Part shown: positions 5,795 through 5,840 of the stretch, in pieces
Layout: each line of letters starts with the position of its first letter
How positions within the stretch are numbered: the stretch's first letter is position 1
NCBI GenBank assembly: GCA_913057845.1
Contig: CAJXPC010000123.1
Coordinates: forward strand, 1 to 5,840
Source: an uncultured Pseudomonadota bacterium
GTDB lineage: Bacteria > Pseudomonadota > Gammaproteobacteria > Burkholderiales > Eutrophovitaceae
Direction of reading: 5' to 3'
DNA: 5,840 nt
Translations under genes and position numbers: made by a program
Notes under the pieces: model-generated
What the model saw: the letters and a program-made list of their open reading frames with translations, nothing else
Told to the model about the DNA's origin: nothing
Database searches by the model: none

Positions 5795-5840
5795 CTGTCT
5801 CTTATACACATCTGACGCTGCCGACGAATAGAGAGGTGTA
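5795..5840. other. Untrimmed Nextera (Tn5) read-1 adapter with i5 index
   Basis: Bases 5795-5813 are the reverse complement of the Tn5 mosaic end (CTGTCTCTTATACACATCT). Then 5814-5827 is GACGCTGCCGACGA, the Nextera read-1 overhang. Bases 5828-5835, ATAGAGAG, are the index; the reverse complement CTCTCTAT is the Nextera i5 index known as S502/N502. GTGTA (5836-5840) begins the P5 sequence. Native DNA ends at 5794. Confidence 0.97.

Overview
The window reads as a fragment of ordinary chromosome from a betaproteobacterium of moderate to low GC, most like Burkholderiales or a relative. The evidence is protein similarity recognised by eye: the Rho, TrxA and FdxA sequences, a GT39-type membrane protein with a GHDPWK motif, and a divergent AddB-like nuclease. 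No phage, insertion sequence, CRISPR array, rRNA or tRNA is visible. Both ends are synthetic. Bases 1-29 and 5795-5840 are untrimmed Illumina Nextera (Tn5) adapter, and the right end also carries an i5 index. The native DNA is therefore 30-5794, and both terminal genes are cut by the library adapter.

Left half, minus strand: a GT39/ArnT-like membrane glycosyltransferase (2293-629) is followed by hslO (Hsp33, 629-30). The stop TAG of the first and the GTG start of the second share one base. hslO lacks its C-terminal zinc redox switch only because the contig ends there. This pair lies just downstream of a strong intrinsic terminator (2391-2364) and probably has its own promoter.

Middle, minus strand: trxA (thioredoxin 1), rho (transcription terminator) and rpmE (ribosomal protein bL31) run in one direction and end at that intrinsic terminator. 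The rho leader has no Shine-Dalgarno and is C-rich and G-poor, as expected for a self-regulated Rho target. The rpmE leader holds a small hairpin.

Right, plus strand: a 313-base divergent promoter region (4456-4768) separates trxA from fdxA (7Fe-8S ferredoxin). fdxA is followed after 27 bases by the N-terminal part of an AddB/RecB-like nuclease, cut by the adapter.

The genes cover transcription termination, translation, thiol and redox homeostasis (TrxA, Hsp33, ferredoxin), DNA repair and envelope glycan modification. I found no convincing new system. The points most worth checking are the adapter ends, the hslO fragment that is easily missed, the altered catalytic motif of the glycosyltransferase, and the rho leader.
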